DNA from: Phytophthora colocasiae
Lineage: Eukaryota > Oomycota > Peronosporomycetes > Peronosporales > Peronosporaceae
Length of the DNA: 64,000 nucleotides
Direction: 5' to 3'
Assembly (NCBI GenBank): GCA_018806915.1
Contig: JAGKQI010000105.1
Coordinates: forward strand, 3,224,001 to 3,288,000
This document shows, one piece after another, positions 26,576-36,864 of the stretch. Made by a program: the position numbers and the translations under genes. A model generated the notes under the pieces. The model was given only the letters and a program-made list of their open reading frames with translations, did not search any database and had not been told where the DNA came from. How positions within the stretch are numbered: position 1 is the stretch's first letter; each line of letters opens with the position of its first letter.

Positions 26576-29307
26576 TCAACGTCTCCGACGTCCAGATCTT
26601 GATCGAGAGCGCGAGCGCCGACTTCGATGTCGACTGCGACTTCGGCTTCTGCTGCGACTTCTACTCCGACTGTAGCTCCGTCGTCGGCGCTCGCGTGAAT
26701 GTGATCGGTCATCTTCCGAAGAACTTGAACTTGAATGGTGTCGGTATCGACTGGAGTTACCACGACTACGGTAATAACTCCGATGGCGATCTCGACTTCT
26801 CGAACGGGATGCCCTTCCTCGTGCTTCCTGTAGCGAATAATCCGCTGCTTCAGGTTTGGCAGTTGATTCTGGGGTGGATATCGCTTTCTTCGTGTCTGTA
26901 TCCATTGCCGGCACTATTGCAGCACGTGGGGGTGGCGGGACTACTGGGGTAATGTTGGTTAGTGGAATACTTGCAGCTACTCCGGCCCATTGGGTTGGAG
27001 GCGGTGGTGATACTCCAGAATTCAAGGATTTCCCGACGACTGAAGCTGGTGGTGGCGGGGCAAAAGAATTCACCACTTGAGAATTGGCCGGGGGAGGTAT
27101 ACTTGAATCAGTTCCCAATGTCGACTTCACAAAGCCTGAACGAAAGGCAGTAGCCAGCGAGGTGGCAGGAGTCGATGACTTCACAAACCCGCGCATTCCC
27201 CCTGCTCTCGGAGGTCCTCCAAACCCGGCAAAACCCAGACCTTTGCGTTGCTCAGCCTTGTTCTTTTGGCGACTGTCGTTCCATCGTTCCAACTCGGCAG
27301 CGTCCTCAGCATCAAGTGCATTGTTAGCCTCAGATTTACCAAAGATCTTCGATGGTCCATTACTTGAAGGAGAACGCTGCCGATCTACTGCACTGTTACC
27401 ATCTGAAGCCACTCGAGCTGCAGCTCCACCACGACGATAGCGTGAGTCCCGTTTAGCAAGAGCTAATAGCTCTGCAGACACCGGCTGACCAGAGACATCC
27501 ATGTTATACACTAACTGGGCGGCAAATTGCGACTCATTGCGCGTTACCAGTGTGTACGCAGTACCAGGCTCAAACCCCTCTAAGCCCATTCGCCCTGTAC
27601 GACCAATACGATGAACGTGGGTGTCGATGTTTTTAGCCACGTCAAAGTTCACCACGTTCTTGACGTCTTTGACATCCAGTCCACGTGCAGCGACATCAGT
27701 AGCCACTAGAACCCGGCAATCTCCTTGCTTGAACTTCGAGAGCGCTTCTGTTCGTTCTTGCTGGGTTTTATCGCCATGCAAACAAAGTGCAGGTGCAGTT
27801 GGAAAAGCCGTTGCCAGGTTCTTTGCCAGCTCTTCACATCCAGCTTTACTGCTAGCAAAAATGAGCAAACGGCCTTCATCAACCAAGCGGCGAATCTGGG
27901 ACATCAGCCACGGCCACTTCGCTCCATGACCCGGTAACACCACAGCGATCTGTCGAATATCCTCATTGGCTTGCCCAACCTGTCCAATCGTAAGTTTCAC
28001 CGGATTAACAAGCACATCAAACGCCAATGCTTCGATCCGCCGACGAAAAGTAGCTGAGAACATAAGCGTCTGTCGATCGGGACGAATTTGACCCATGACA
28101 GAGCGTAGTTGTGGCTCGAACCCCATCTCAAACATGCGATCTGCTTCATCAAGCACCACAAACGTAACGCGGTTCATTGGAGCGACTTTCTTCCGGATCA
28201 TCTCAATCAGTCGTCCAGGTGTAGCAACCACGACCTCAACTCCCTTCTTCAACGCTTGTACCTGCTCCCACTTTCCCGCTCCACCGTAAATGGCTGCACA
28301 AGAAGCTCCATATACAGCCAGGAACTTTTTTGCTTGGATATATGTCTGATGAGCTAACTCACGCGTAGGTGCCAATACAATCGCAATGGGCCCTTCTCCC
28401 CGTTGCAATACTCGTTGATCCATCACGTGACGAACCATTGGTAGTGTAAACGCCAACGTTTTTCCTGATCCGGTTTTGGCAATGCCAATCAAATCCCTGC
28501 CTGAAAGAGCCACTGGGAAAGCTTGAGCTTGAATTGCTGTCGGCGCTTCCAGACCGAGTTTCATGAGTGTTTGAAGCATTTTCCGATCAAAACCGAGATG
28601 CATGAAGGACCTCACAGGAGCTGGCACATCATTTTCATCCACACGAACACTTAACTCTGATCGAAGCTTAGCCACTTCTTGACCACTGAGAGCGGAAGTT
28701 TCACTGTGAATAGAGTAGAAATTCTTCCGAAATGGGTCATATTCCACTTTGGAGTGGTCGATTGGCGCCAAAACTTCCATGACTTTCTTTGCCATGTCAT
28801 CAGGAGCTTCATCAGTGTCCAATTTCTTGGCCGTTGCGTAAACTTCCTCATCTGAGTCTTCATCTCCCATATTTAACCCAATTCGGGGCTTCTTCGAAGT
28901 CTATCCATAATTTGATAAAACTCAGCAAAAGTCCTTAAAGTTTAGACAAGTTCTAAACGCACCCGTGCATATTCCTCAAGATAACTGTCTGTGTCATCTT
29001 CTGCGTGATTAAGAACTTGTGGCTGACGCAGAAAAAATTAGCACCTTTAGAAATGCTAAATATCGTTTCTAAAAAGTTGCATTTTCACCTTGTCAGCCAT
29101 TCGTTTCGGTGGAGCTTTGCGTTCTTGTGTCACTTGGGCGTCGATTCCCTGCATGAAAGCGTCCAAAGGGTCCACCTCCTCTTCTCCAGCGGCTGTAGCG
29201 ACACTTAAACTACGTTCATGTTCATCTGCGCTGTCGTCTGCGTCAAAATAGTCCGCTTGGGCCTTTCGTCGAGCGCCACGAAGATACTCACGCTGCAACT
29301 GGTCCAT
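26576..29307 (-). CDS. DDX42: DEAD-box RNA helicase DDX42, three exons
   Basis: Exons 29307-29089, 29022-28963 and 28900-26576 (introns 66 and 62 nt) give 867 residues. The first exon holds the acidic block EEEVDPLDAFMQGIDAQV and the second DDTDSYLEEYAR, both typical upstream of the DDX42 core; annotating only the last exon would lose them. IDHSKVEYDPFRKNFYSIH precedes the helicase core. Motifs: Walker A AKTGSGKT (about 234-241), APTRELA, TPGR, DEAD (344-347), SAT (375-377), TDVAARGLD and HRIGRTGR (523-530), all intact. The last 70 residues form an Arg/Ser repeat tail, as in SR splicing factors. DDX42 is an ATP-dependent helicase of U2 snRNP and early spliceosome assembly in the nucleus. Confidence 0.94.
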
Positions 29308-29401
29308 GCTTGACAAATAACTGGGTAAACAACGTTTTTTTGGAGCAGTGTTTTTTAATTTCCAATCAAACGTTTGTTTAAAATAAAAACATTAAAAAAG
29401 T

Positions 29402-29715
29402 ATGGCGGAGCAACAGCAGGAGAGCACCAAGAAGACGCCGTCCGACTTCCTCAAGGGCGTGCTAGGCCGCCCCGTAGACGTGAAGCTCAATAATGGTGTC
29501 GAGTACAAGGGCGTCTTGGCTTGTCTGGATGGTTTCATGAACATCGCCATGGAGCAGACGCAGGAGTACCAGAACGGTCAGCTCAAGGCCCAATATGGCG
29601 ACTGCTTTATCCGAGGCAACAATGGTGGGGGTGCAGTGCTTTTCGTATAGAAAGGAGGGATTTCTAACGTTTTTTTTTATATATGGTAGTGCTGTATATT
29701 TCAGCATCGAAGTAA
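29402..29715 (+). CDS. LSM6: LSm6, Sm-like RNA-binding protein, two exons
   Basis: Exon 1 is 29402-29624 and exon 2 only 29690-29715; the intron is 65 nt (AATG|GTGGGG...GGTAG|TG). The 82-residue product has the Sm1 motif (FLKGVLGRPVDVKLNNGVEYKG, VLACLDGFMNIAM) and the Sm2 motif FIRGNN followed by VLYIS from the second exon. Without splicing the protein would end in an unrelated GGGAVLFV, so the short last exon is well supported by the family. LSm6 is one of seven subunits of the LSm1-7 (mRNA decay) and LSm2-8 (U6 snRNA) rings. The atypical GTGGGG donor is worth noting. The gene converges on DNase II, 115 bp from its stop. Confidence 0.93.
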
Positions 29716-29830
29716 AGCAGAAGCACTTTATGGAGGTTGAAAACTCAGGTTGAAAATTCAAGATGCAAGTGGCTCGGGAGTATTTACATACCAGCTACAA
29801 ATTCGAGTTCTTTCATACTGTAGCCAATGT

Positions 29831-31653
29831 TCAGTTTGACCAGAATGACGTGGCGTTTGGGTTTAACACTGGAAGCTGTTCCGGTTGTAAATGCTCCTCA
29901 ATTTTCTTGATACAGCCTCGATGGCACATCCGCACTTGTTCGAAAGTTGGTAGTCCTGGACCATTTAACTCTGTAGAGAACATGTCACCGCGTGTTTGGG
30001 AAGGAGGTGGTGAACATCGGCAAGCATCAGAGATGATCGATTCTGCCAAACTTGTATGCAAGCTTGGCTTCATGAGAGAGAAGAAGCTTCCACCTCGACC
30101 TGCTTGCGATCCGTTGCAAGCTTTGGAACATGGGAATCCTTCCATGTTGAGATCTCCAAAAGTCACGTACGCATTGGAAGAATTCACAGATTCGAACCGA
30201 GGTGTCGCTAACCCCCACTTTGCTGCTTGTCATCAAAAGCAGTTAGTGACTCGCTCATCTGTATCGACATTCAGAAATGATCTTGCCATGATTCCCGCTT
30301 GAAACTCGACCACCAACAAGTTGCCACGTCAAGTTAAAGCTACCATCGCTCATGTGCCACCTACAAACAACCATAATCATTCAAGCGAGCATCAGCAACT
30401 TCTTGAAGCAGAGATCAACAGTGTACTCACGTGGCTTCCATCAGGTTCTCAATGTTGTATGGTGCCGAGCCGTCGGAGTTCAATTCCACGCCTGACAACG
30501 GATCATTCAGGCAAAACTGGTTTGGAGAATCTGCGTATACATCTCCAGCACAAATAGTAGGAATACCGTAGCTTCCATCCCACCACGACGCCACACTCAC
30601 GTCCGTGTCCAGCATTTCAGCTACCAGAGCCCAAGGCGGCACCGCAGCACGAGGGCTCTTTACAAGCACCAACACGGTTTCTTCTCTACTTAATGAATCA
30701 TCGACCAAGTCGGTAAGATTCTGATCCTCACGAAGCGGTTCAAACACCCGAGACTTGAGTTCTTGTCTACTATCGATCAGTTTGAGTGAGAGCTGGGCCT
30801 TCACCGGGTCAGAAGGTTGTTGCGCAGGTAAATTAGGGTCCAGCAGTGCATGAAACATGGCCGAAGCACTCGTATTCTCCTGTTTGGCTCCATCTTGAAA
30901 CAATTTCTCACTCCTTAGAAGCTCATGCAGCGATCCATTCCTGAAAAAGTTGGCTGAGCACAGTCTCGCAAGTTGAAGCTTCTCACCAAGTTCCTTGATC
31001 TCTTGATCTCCAACGGACAAGGCCAGCATGTGCTGTGCGAACTGCACATTATTGTCTGCTTGACAGCCAAGTCTCACGAACGAATCATTGAGCGTCGGGT
31101 CTGGGAAATTGGGCGTCGACGTCTGTAAGAAAAACCCACCAGTACTGTCATCTTGAAAAGCTACAGCTCCTTTCGCGTGTGCACTGAACAGATCTCCACC
31201 TCCACACACTTGCTTCCCGTCTTTAATTTCTCCTCCTTTAGGTTTGTAAGCTCCAGCGATGCCATTCAACTGGTCATTAAACAACGCCCAGTACGAACTC
31301 TTGTGTTTCTGCTTGAGTGTTTGGCTCAATGGATCATTTCCGCCTTGACCCAGACACTCGTATCCTAAATCTCGGAAATGCCGGAATGTCGGGCTGTTCG
31401 AGTCCGCGTAGAGATAGCAAAGCCCTGTAGCTCTAGTGTTTAGTGCTGGCCAATCTGTCGTAGGTACATTGCTACAGTCTGGAACTGGACAAGCACACGG
31501 TGTGGGGATGACTGTCCCATTGGGGGACTGCACATGGGACGGCAGCTTAAGCACAGACCACCACGCCACCGCATTACCGAAGCCATTTAACGCCCGGATC
31601 GAAGCCCCCTCCACCCCAGCGACCAGCAGCAGCAGGAACAACACAGCATCCAT
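29831..31653 (-). CDS. DNASE2: Secreted deoxyribonuclease II, three exons with a GC-AG intron
   Basis: Exons 31653-30431, 30360-30287 and 30222-29831 give 562 residues. A signal peptide (MDAVLFLLLLVAGVEGA) precedes the family start ALNGFGNAVAWWSVLKLP. The first catalytic-region motif is SAHAKGAVAFQ; the second, GNHAKWGLATP, matches the DHSKW block that holds the essential histidine in DNase II. It is followed by AYVTFGDLNMEG and SQAGRGGSFF, like the GDxNR...SQ..RGGG region. The second motif appears only if intron 2 (30286-30223, 64 nt) uses a GC donor (CATG|GCAAGA) and the acceptor AAGCAG; its CACTAAC branch site lies about 20 nt before the acceptor. Read through, translation stops at 30255-30257 after 442 residues. 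DNase II cuts DNA without metal ions at acid pH in lysosomes or secretions. A Cys/His-containing tail of about 60 residues is extra. Confidence 0.88.
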
Positions 31654-31975
31654 TTTCGATTCTACTGTAGCAGATCTCGACAGACAGGACCCACAACTGG
31701 ACTTTGATACCGAGCTAACGCTAAAGAACTGACAATAAATACCGAGACTTTTATTCGACGACGGGGTCCTTACATGCGGACCTTGTTCTTGGCTTTCATC
31801 ACTCAAAAAATCGTATCTACACAGCGCCGAAGACGCTGGTAAGGTGCTGCGACGTCGCTGCCCAACGCGTGCTCTTACTCCCCGAGCACGCGCTTCATAC
31901 TGCGGCCGGCACGCTCATAAAAAAAAAAACTTACTGGGAAATAGACATCACCACTTCGCTTCACTCGCGGACCTT
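31654..31975. other. Spacer between DNase II and the Gln/Pro-rich gene
   Basis: This 322-bp stretch holds the promoter side of DNase II and the 3' side of the next minus-strand gene. It has an A-run of about 12 near 31919-31930. The DNase II frame stays open upstream, but the predicted signal peptide begins at 31653. Nothing else is seen. Confidence 0.4.
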
Positions 31976-33688
31976 TTAGATGGGCACAGACTGCGGGACA
32001 CCGCTCGTAGGCTTGAACATTTTGCTTGAGCGATCGGTAGGGAACGCTGGGCGCTCACTACTCATTTTGCGCTTCTCTCCGACCGAAGGCTGGGGAGGAG
32101 GCGGGGTATGCTGTAGCTGTTGCTGCTGCGACATCGAGTAGTGCATCTCCGGCGGCATCTGCTGCTGTTGAGGCATCTGGTTCATCATCACTTGCGGGTG
32201 TGGGAAGGTCGGGGGCAGACTTCGGGTTTGGCCATCGTGGTGATACGCCGGCTGGGGAGCGTACATGGGGTTCGACATGGGGTGGGTTGCCATTACGTTG
32301 TGCATGATAGGGTTCGAGTTCATGAGCTGCTGCTGCTGTCCTTGCTGCATGGACACCATGTCGGACTGTGGGCTCTTCTTGGCTGCCTCAGCAGCACTGG
32401 AAGCCGCTTTGCGCTTTTGACGAGCAAGCACACGACTCGAACCGACCTCAAAGGAAGTCGACATGCCCGAGCCGATGCACGCGTAGTAGCGGCGGTCTCC
32501 TGCCACCATTTGCACAAAAGCTTCAAACTGAACGTAGTACTTGACGTTGCGGCGCTTGCACTTGCCCTGAGCCATGTCCTCCGTGTACTTCCATACCTTG
32601 GGCTTGAACTCAAAGCAGGCGATATTGTTGTCCTGCTGCACAAAGTCCGGAAGACGCTCGCCCGTGATCCACTGGTCCTTCATGGAGTCCATCTCCTCGG
32701 TCTCAACGGTGCGTCCCAGCATGCACTCACGGATCACAGCTTCCTCAAAGGCCACTGGGATGTTCTCGAGCGAATGGACTCGTCCCAGCAAGATGAGGTC
32801 GTCGAAAGTCACGTTGCTGTTGAGCGTGACTTCCGTGACTAAACTGCCTCGACACTTGCCCCACATGAAGTCGTGCTGCTTGAGGTCTTCAATCTTAATG
32901 GCCGAGTAGTCTCCGAACACTTTGCAGCTCGGGAAGCACTGGAGATTACGTCGCCCGTTCCTCCAGTACTTGAGCTTAAGTGGAGTCTTGACCTTGATCA
33001 TCGCTTCCTGAGCAGTTCCTGTGCTACTCACAGGTCCCCTAACATCTCCATAGACTGTAGCCTGAGGCGGAGGGTATGCATCCACCTCCTTCTTCGTAAC
33101 TACCGAGTGGTTCTCAAGTAACGAAGGGAACTGGTGGTTAGGTAGAGGCAACATACTCGTCGGCATGGGGTTGTACATTTGAGAACTCGTCGATCTTGGG
33201 AAATGGGGCTGCGGCATCTGTGAGTTCATCTCTGGGTGGTGATAGCTTCTCGGCTCCGAGTACTGACTGTAAGGAGGACTCATTCTCTGACTGGAAGGAG
33301 CTTGGGAATAGCCTTGATGAGACCCGTACGAGTCATTGTACTGGGAACGAGCAGCACTGGTTGTGACAATAGTTGTAGCCCGTTGAGTCCCATCCTCCCG
33401 GGTATACTTGCGACTGTACTCGAAAGGTAAGGGGTCAGCTGCATAGTCTTCCGAAGTACTTGGACCTGGTTTGGACAAAGGTTGGTACTGCATTGACGAA
33501 GATGACGTCGGGTATGGAGACGTAAACTGCGGCTGCTGGGTGGGGAAGGGCATCTGATAGATGCGGTCCATTGGCAGTGTATTGGCGTTGGGCTTGGGGC
33601 TCTCCTGGCCCTTGGGACTGAGAGCAGATCCAGTGGAACTGGAGGACGACGGCGCGTACAGCTGGTTGAGAGTCATGCCGACGGCCAT
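31976..33688 (-). CDS. Gln/Pro/Ser-rich protein with an unidentified central domain
   Basis: One exon encodes 570 residues from ATG 33688 (MAVGMTLNQLYAPSSSS); the open frame upstream has no ATG. The first 250 residues are Ser/Pro/Tyr/Gln-rich and probably disordered. A folded-looking core of roughly 190 residues follows: IKVKTPLKLKYWRNGRRNLQ, CFPSCKVFGDYSAIKI, HDFMWGKCRGSLVTEVTL, FEEAVIRECMLGRTVE, KYYVQFEAFVQMVAGDRRYY and GSGMSTSFEVGSSRVLARQK. The basic end of the core (RQKRKAASSAAEAAKK) could be a nuclear signal. The tail has Met/Gln/Pro/His runs and ends with a basic KRKMSSERP patch. The shape, disordered Gln-rich flanks around one basic core, is that of a transcription regulator, but I do not recognise the core and this is inference only. 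Confidence 0.82.
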   Translation of the reverse strand: MAVGMTLNQLYAPSSSSSTGSALSPKGQESPKPNANTLPMDRIYQMPFPTQQPQFTSPYPTSSSSMQYQPLSKPGPSTSEDYAADPLPFEYSRKYTREDGTQRATTIVTTSAARSQYNDSYGSHQGYSQAPSSQRMSPPYSQYSEPRSYHHPEMNSQMPQPHFPRSTSSQMYNPMPTSMLPLPNHQFPSLLENHSVVTKKEVDAYPPPQATVYGDVRGPVSSTGTAQEAMIKVKTPLKLKYWRNGRRNLQCFPSCKVFGDYSAIKIEDLKQHDFMWGKCRGSLVTEVTLNSNVTFDDLILLGRVHSLENIPVAFEEAVIRECMLGRTVETEEMDSMKDQWITGERLPDFVQQDNNIACFEFKPKVWKYTEDMAQGKCKRRNVKYYVQFEAFVQMVAGDRRYYACIGSGMSTSFEVGSSRVLARQKRKAASSAAEAAKKSPQSDMVSMQQGQQQQLMNSNPIMHNVMATHPMSNPMYAPQPAYHHDGQTRSLPPTFPHPQVMMNQMPQQQQMPPEMHYSMSQQQQLQHTPPPPQPSVGEKRKMSSERPAFPTDRSSKMFKPTSGVPQSVPI

Positions 33689-34388
33689 GGAGCTGTGTCC
33701 GAGCTGAGTACTAGTAGTGCACGTGGTTGGGGTGGGATTCGGCTCGGCCAGCGACGGAGCGAGGAGCCAACGTGACACGGAGGCCTGGGCAAGACGAGTG
33801 CAAAGCAGAAATGAGCGAACGGAGCGAAGGGGACTTGGCGACGCTCTTGTCTACTGTCGAAGGGCGCCCTGCTGCTGCGCGCATTACACAGTGGGTGTGT
33901 CGGCGCATCTCCCCTCCAGATGTGGAAATGGGCACTTTCCGATCAAGAAGTGTGACCAAGCGAGTGTAAAGCGGCGCTCGAAAAGCGAAAGCCGCAGCTT
34001 GTTGTTGTTGGTTTTTTTTGGTGACGAGTCTTGAGCGGTGAAACGCAGGAGCTCTGTGCAGCGAACGTCGGTGAATTCGCCAGCGGGTGCTACGTGAGGA
34101 TCTTTGCTCAGGAACAAATAAGATTTTGGATATGCGTTCAACTACCCATTTAAGTTGAGGTGGTGCTGTGAGACTTAATGAATAAGAGCGCGTCGAAGAT
34201 ATGGACAAAACTGGTCTGGACGTAGTGGACGAGATAGACGTATTTATTTGTACATTGCTCTGTTAGTACAAACCGTGTCCTCGAGCATGTCTTCACTAGG
34301 CTGTCGCTTGAACCTCTCTCTCTCGAACTGTGTTGTTACGTTTGTGTATTGAGTGGACACCAGTTCCGTTGAATAAGAAATCTAAACA
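33689..34388. other. Upstream region of the Gln/Pro-rich gene; nothing coding recognised
   Basis: This 700-bp stretch probably holds the promoter and leader of the minus-strand gene. Short open frames on both strands show no domain or repeat. A TTG-rich run (cttgttgttgttggttttttttgg) lies near 34000-34021. Confidence 0.4.
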
Positions 34389-34793
34389 ATGGAGTCGCGA
34401 TTAGAATTCATTTCATCAGACAAGTCGATGCATGAACTCGCTGTTGCAGTAGTTTTGAACCGTACGAGCGTGATGCGCTGTGTAGTGCAAGACTTCCGCC
34501 GACTTTTAATGGGTGTTGTCAGCCAAGAATTGGCCCAAAATTTGGGCCAATTCCGCCTCGTCTCCAGCGCGCAGGCGCCACTGTGTGGCGTGCGAGCGGG
34601 TGACACTGATAGATTGAAGAAGTACATGGAAAAGGTTCGATTCTTTGACAACAGTGGTGACTCGTCGCGGCCACCTGCGGCCGCAGAAGTGCCACATGTG
34701 ATTCGAAAGCAGGGCTTTTACGTGCCCGCAAGTAGGCTTTTGCTGTGTGAGTGCCGCCACGTTGACTGTGCTTGCTGGCGCTTGAGCATTTGA
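34389..34793 (+). CDS. Uncertain small ORF, 134 codons, no family recognised
   Basis: An ATG at 34389 after an A-rich leader (ataagaaatctaaacaATGG) opens 134 codons. Its middle crosses a near-perfect palindrome (34527-34553), giving SQELAQNLGQF. The C-terminal end is Cys-rich (LLLCECRHVDCACW). I see no signal peptide, membrane segment or known domain. It could be a lineage-specific gene, a transposon relic or chance; the palindrome and the unclear region downstream make chance or a relic at least as likely. Confidence 0.25.
   Translation: MESRLEFISSDKSMHELAVAVVLNRTSVMRCVVQDFRRLLMGVVSQELAQNLGQFRLVSSAQAPLCGVRAGDTDRLKKYMEKVRFFDNSGDSSRPPAAAEVPHVIRKQGFYVPASRLLLCECRHVDCACWRLSI
34527..34553. repeat. 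27-bp near-perfect palindrome
   Basis: Arms GAATTGGCCCAAA and TTTGGGCCAATTC are exact inverse complements around a single central A. It could form a short hairpin or bind a dimeric factor, and it may be a transposon end; there is no further evidence. Confidence 0.85.
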
Positions 34794-36190
34794 TAGCTAG
34801 CAAGCAGCGCTGGGTATAAAGCTCGGCTTGGATTGCATGCACTTGAGCATCAATTGTAGCTGCTGAGAGTAGGCCGGAGAGTCAGATCCGCAGCTACCGA
34901 ATTACAGTGGGATCGGTTGACACAGGTACATGTAGCGTCGTCGTCGGTCGCGATGGTCGACACCGACATGAATTCGGCAGCGGACTAAACTTTGGCGGGC
35001 CTTCGTCGTTGGCAACACGGCGTGCATTGCCCACAAAAATGCAAGGCAACCACGTCTGCCTTCTTCGCAACGTACCCGGCCAAGTTCCGCCGCGATTTGA
35101 GGAGGGGTTCACGTCAGTCGAGCGGCTTGGAGAAGAGCACGTGTCGACCTCGAGGCCTTTCGTACGGTACAGCCAGCTTCAACCTGACAGGGAGGGAAGC
35201 CGAGCTCCACAGCATGCAAGAAAGGGGCTCGTGAGGATGATTTCGACCAGCCTTTGCTGGATTTGAGCCCGCCGTCGAGTCGCCATGGATTCGATAATCC
35301 AGTGAAGGCTGCCGTCGGTCCCGGACTCGGTGAGCCGTCAAGCTGTCAACGATGTTAGAAGGAGTGTAGAGATCTTGCTGTTATTGTTGTCCTGTGTACA
35401 TGCATGTGCATGTTTGCTATCGTTGCCGCGGCTTCAGCTTTCGAGCTTTGACTTGGCTCCACTATGCTCGTGATAGTCGCCCCCATCGTCCCACCCGTGC
35501 ATTTTAGCGAGCTACACTGTCCTCGTTTACAGGTAAAAGCTCGAGCCGCGCAAACACGGCTGCCAAGTCGGTCAAGAAGCAGTAAAAGCTGCCACGGGCA
35601 AGTGATCATGTGCATGTAGCTGGCCAAATACAGCGCTGCATGTATCCGTGCCGACAAGGTCTAAACATCACTCTGCATGCGAAGAACGGCATCACCGATC
35701 TCCAGCCAAGGATGGTCTCTGCTGCTATCAGGATGTGCGACTTGCCCCGGCTGACACAGCCGCTTCATTAGCTCACGTTTGGCGCTGGAGGAGCGAAACC
35801 CTCGATTGCACGCCAATTCAGCAGCTGGGCTTGCAGCAGAGGCTTCATCACGTCGCCAGCCTCGACGGCACGTCCAAGTGTTCTTGACTGCATGGAGAAC
35901 TTCTTGGTGGTGGCAATGATTTCCCATCCAAATTGAGGCAACGTCATGGCTGGATCAACTCATGCAAGGGGGCGGAAGATAAGCTAGCAACGCTGCCTGG
36001 TTACGCGTCACTGCTGGCCGGTCTATCGAGGCAACTTGCGAGAGTGGGATTCCTGCAACGTTTGCCAAGATGTCAACGTGGTCCACAATGCAACGAGTGC
36101 CCCCAGCCACAGGTCAACATCATCGTGCTGAGCTCGGGCAACAAGCAACGTGACCTTCAGCGAAATGGTCTTGACAGGCCAGATGCTACA
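34794..36190. other. Gene-free, GC-richer stretch of unknown origin
   Basis: About 1.4 kb lack any convincing gene. A TATA-like GGTATAAAGC lies near 34811-34820. Overlapping short frames on both strands are broken by stops and share no motif I can name. Base composition looks more GC-rich than the flanking genes. It may be an old, decayed element; I found no terminal repeats. Part of it may be intron or last exon of the MGCC gene to the right, whose 3' structure is unsettled. Confidence 0.35.
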
Positions 36191-36664
36191 TCAATATGAA
36201 AGGCCAATGGCAGCCTTATACTCACGTATTTCCTGTTCACGGCGCTCTGCTTCTAGTCGTAGTTCTTCCTGTCGCTTCGCCTCTTGTTCGGCCACCTCAG
36301 CACTGTGTACGCGGTGATACGTGGACGAAATTGGAATATCGTCGGCATTTCGAGACGTTTTCGGCAGTGAGGATGGAGGGGGCTGCACTGCTGTTGTTGT
36401 CTCTGGATTGCGAATCAAAACGTCATCCAGGACGGCCTCGGCCTTTTGCAATGGGAGTTTGAACTTTTCCTCTTCAGGAACTGGTTCCTCATCGTCCACT
36501 GATATTTCCTCACCTCGATCCATGATCATTTCGTCCACTGCATCGTCAAATTTCAACTCTACTTGGTTTTCACTCACAGTTGACGGTAGGATGGGGGCAA
36601 CTTCCGTCGCATTCACAGCGTATTCCTTTCCTAGAGCTGGAGGTTTGGACGGACAGCAACCCAT
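36191..36664 (-). CDS. Small MGCC protein, probably N-myristoylated and palmitoylated
   Basis: From ATG 36664 the product begins MGCCPSKPPALGKEY. Gly2 followed by two cysteines is the classic signal for myristoylation plus palmitoylation, so it should sit on the inner face of a membrane. The middle is acidic (DEMIMDRGEEISVDDEEPVPEEE). The end is a charged helix (AEVAEQEAKRQEELRLEAERREQEIREYK) likely to form a coiled coil. Read straight through it stops at 36191 and has 157 residues. However, a good donor GTGAGT lies at ATAC|GTGAGTATAAGG, ten codons before that stop, so a further exon to the left is possible; I could not find a convincing acceptor. It lies close to the 3' end of the dynein gene on the same strand. 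Confidence 0.65.
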   Translation of the reverse strand: MGCCPSKPPALGKEYAVNATEVAPILPSTVSENQVELKFDDAVDEMIMDRGEEISVDDEEPVPEEEKFKLPLQKAEAVLDDVLIRNPETTTAVQPPPSSLPKTSRNADDIPISSTYHRVHSAEVAEQEAKRQEELRLEAERREQEIREYKAAIGLSY

Positions 36665-36864
36665 ATTGATCGCCTTCAATTACTCGACTGGCGGAGCAAG
36701 GATGAATGATGTTGAACTGGTATGAATGGACTCAAACGCAAAATGGTCTCGAAGACGTGACGTGAAACCACCTAACGTTCATAAAGGACTCATACAATCA
36801 AAACTATTCAAATGCATAGAATACCTATCCAACTGCATCAACTTCAACTTGACCTCCTCTTATC

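Noticed and set aside
26590..26720. Plus-strand low-complexity frames opposite the DDX42 tail
   Set aside because: They are mirror images of the Arg/Ser repeat coding sequence on the minus strand.
30189..30198. GGTTCGAATC on the minus strand, like a tRNA B box
   Set aside because: It lies in DNase II exon 3; flanking bases do not make T or acceptor stems and there is no A box at the right distance.
29763..30302. 179-codon open frame on the plus strand
   Set aside because: It is antisense to exons 2 and 3 of DNase II, whose minus-strand reading has clear family motifs; the plus-strand protein has none.
34635..34644. GGTTCGATTC, like a tRNA B box
   Set aside because: No A box or cloverleaf can be built around it.
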